Shown here: in pieces, positions 62,703-64,000 of the stretch | How positions within the stretch are numbered: position 1 is the first letter of the stretch | How the letters are laid out: each line of letters starts with the position of its first letter | Assembly: GCA_903847975.1 (NCBI GenBank) | Contig: CAINFC010000252.1 | Location: 124,001-188,000 of the forward strand | DNA: 64,000 bases | Origin: an uncultured Acidobacteriota bacterium | Lineage (GTDB): Bacteria; Acidobacteriota; UBA6911; CAINFC01 | Direction of reading: 5' to 3' | The notes under the pieces: model-generated | What the model was told of the DNA's origin: nothing | The model's database searches: none | The model's input: the letters and a program-made list of their open reading frames with translations, nothing else | Program-made: the position numbers and the translations under genes

Positions 62703-63707
62703 TTATTTTTCTTCGGGCGCAAAATACCCGGTGCGGGATTTGACGTTAAATCCCTTTCTCCTGGCCTTGACCTCGGTGCGCCGGAAGGTCCCATCCATTT
62801 TCGTATTGGTGGGTGAGTAGGCCAAGGCATACTGATTTTTAAGATCCTGGTTGATTTCACGAAAAGCCTGCTGGAGCTCCGCAAGCCTTACCTTGGCCAG
62901 GAAAAATCTCCCGCCGGTGTCCCTGGCAAACTGCTTGAGAACTCCGAAATCTGCGGGATAGCCGGCTCCGCGGACTCCAATGCCATAGATCAGCACATCC
63001 GCCCTTTGGGAAGCCTGCAAGGCCTCCTCTTTCTTGACCTTGCTCTGGTTATCGGCACCATCGGAAAGAATTACAATGACTTTTCTCCCGGCTTCATGCC
63101 GCAGCTTTTCATTCACCGCCAGAAAAATGGCATCGTACAGGGATGTACCTCCGCCACCCCGAAGGGAGGACAGCCCTTTCTCCAGCAGTTTAAGGTTGTC
63201 GGTGAAGTCCTGCACCAGCTCCACTTCGGAGCTGAATTGCAGTATCATTGCCAGATCCTTTTGCGGCCGAAGCACGTTGCGCAGAAACTCCAAGGCAGTA
63301 TCGATCTCCAGTCCCAGTTTGTCTTTCACGCTGCCGCTGGTATCGACCAGCAGCGCCATGGTGATGGAAATTTCCCCGCCTTTGCTGTAGTTGTTAAAAT
63401 ATAGAATGGATTGCGGGGCTCCATTTTCGAAAACCTCGAAATCCTGTTCTGCCAGGCTGTTGACAAATGCGCCCTTGGAGTCGGTCACCGTAAAGACGAT
63501 ATTTACCATGTTGACCTGGGCTTTGTAGTTGGCCTGGGGTTCGGGGGGGACCTGGAAACTCGGAAAAGCGGAATTCTTCCCTGCGGGGGATTCCGCCGAA
63601 ACAGAAACTGGACCTATGCTTATCCATGCGGGGACAAGCACCCCCAGGAGGATGAAAAGTTTTGTCATCGCCGATATCTTGAATTTTCCCGTTCTGCTGC
63701 CAAACAT
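62703..63707 (-). CDS. Exported VWFA-domain protein (acidobacterial type)
   Basis: The 334-residue protein has a signal segment (LFILLGVLVPAWISIGPVSVSA), the family N-terminal beta domain (VNIVFTVTDSKGAFVNSLAEQDFEVFENG) and a VWFA domain. The MIDAS motif is DTSGSVK, with GGTSLYDAIF and VILSDGADNQS. The C-terminal block LKNQYALAYSPTNTKMDG and the ending SRTGYFAPEEK match the second VWFA protein at 30.1 kb and the acidobacterial family. The start may be 63707 (a GAAGG lies upstream) or 63668. It is divergent from lysA, with only 44 bases between. Confidence 0.88.
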   Translation of the reverse strand: MFGSRTGKFKISAMTKLFILLGVLVPAWISIGPVSVSAESPAGKNSAFPSFQVPPEPQANYKAQVNMVNIVFTVTDSKGAFVNSLAEQDFEVFENGAPQSILYFNNYSKGGEISITMALLVDTSGSVKDKLGLEIDTALEFLRNVLRPQKDLAMILQFSSEVELVQDFTDNLKLLEKGLSSLRGGGGTSLYDAIFLAVNEKLRHEAGRKVIVILSDGADNQSKVKKEEALQASQRADVLIYGIGVRGAGYPADFGVLKQFARDTGGRFFLAKVRLAELQQAFREINQDLKNQYALAYSPTNTKMDGTFRRTEVKARRKGFNVKSRTGYFAPEEK

Positions 63708-63751
63708 TCCTAATACCTTCCAGGTTTTGATTATATCGTAAAGGATGATAG

Positions 63752-64000
63752 ATGAAACAAGAAGAAATAGCGGTCAAAGGATTCCTCTACTGCCGTAGAA
63801 AGCTTTGTGGTGAAGAGGTGGCTTTGAAAGAAATTACCCGGGAGACAGGTACTCCCTGCTACATTTATTCCCGTGGTGCTCTCCAGAGCAACGCCCGGCG
63901 GTTCCAGGAGGCCTTTTCCACCATCAACCACCGGGTCTGCTTTGCGGTAAAGGCCAACCGAAGCCTGGCCGTTCTGCAGGCATTTGCCGGGCAGGGCCTG
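63752..64000 (+). CDS. lysA: Diaminopimelate decarboxylase, N-terminal part
   Basis: The last 83 codons of the window read as the start of a PLP-dependent group IV decarboxylase: GTPCYIYSRGALQSNARRFQEAF and the PLP-binding Lys in CFAVKANRSLAVLQ. This is the usual LysA beginning, the last step of lysine synthesis. An AAGGATGATAG precedes the ATG. Other family members (ornithine or carboxynorspermidine decarboxylase) cannot be excluded from the fragment. Confidence 0.85.
   Translation, partial: MKQEEIAVKGFLYCRRKLCGEEVALKEITRETGTPCYIYSRGALQSNARRFQEAFSTINHRVCFAVKANRSLAVLQAFAGQGL

Noticed and set aside
1-64000. tRNA or rRNA genes
   Set aside because: No intergenic stretch showed a recognisable cloverleaf with a T-loop or any conserved rRNA segment; a covariance-model scan could not be run.

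Overview
The window is a chromosomal stretch of a moderately GC-rich, Gram-negative-type bacterium with an extensive secretory and cell-envelope gene set. Two proteins match the von Willebrand A architecture that is strongly expanded in Acidobacteriota. A FN3 lipoprotein, DUF4388/roadblock signalling proteins and permease-only MacB/FtsX genes fit the same group. My best guess is an acidobacterium or a near relative such as Aminicenantes; this is inferred from protein style, not from a marker gene. No rRNA, tRNA, prophage, insertion sequence with transposase, or CRISPR array was seen.

Layout. 0-12 kb: a cut S41 protease (ctpA), hutH, a palindromic REP-like cluster (2326-2608), an FG-GAP secreted protein, homoserine dehydrogenase, the N-end-rule set clpS-clpA-aat, and rhaA-rhaT for L-rhamnose. 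12-19.6 kb (minus strand): an acetoacetate-decarboxylase-like gene, an OPT transporter, mutM, a GNAT acyltransferase overlapping an N-succinylamino-acid-racemase/OSBS enolase, and a PAS/GAF histidine kinase. 19.8-33.8 kb: two minus-strand export blocks (a degenerate peptidase-MA protein, three HlyD-type adaptors and one MacB permease; then two MacB permeases and a VWFA protein). They are separated by malQ, cutC and two small genes. No ABC ATPase is visible for any of them.

34-43 kb: rhomboid protease, PilZ protein, a secreted protein of unknown function, an M23 peptidase with a strong promoter and an 18-codon upstream ORF, queG, a beta-propeller protein, a roadblock-like protein beside a REC-DUF4388-roadblock response regulator, and an AGCS symporter. 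43-47.4 kb: hpt, then a pduS-pduT pair (microcompartment electron-transfer subunit and tandem-BMC shell protein) away from any other shell genes, an RpoH-like sigma factor and trmL. 47.5-52.8 kb: an FAH hydrolase, lutA-like and HAD cluster, fmdB, aroK, mutY and rnhB.

52.9-64 kb: a 1112-residue subtilase with four cysteine-containing Ig-like repeats, a FN3 lipoprotein, hslU-hslV, a GH88 unsaturated uronyl hydrolase with a sugar epimerase, a secreted three-repeat protein, a second VWFA protein, and the start of lysA.

Themes. Protein quality control is dense (ClpA/ClpS/Aat, HslUV, an RpoH-like sigma factor, CtpA, rhomboid). Pectin/rhamnogalacturonan sugars are suggested by RhaA, RhaT, GH88 and the epimerase. 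PduS/PduT and the FAH/LutA pair could serve the lactaldehyde, propanediol or lactate end of rhamnose breakdown, but that link is inference.
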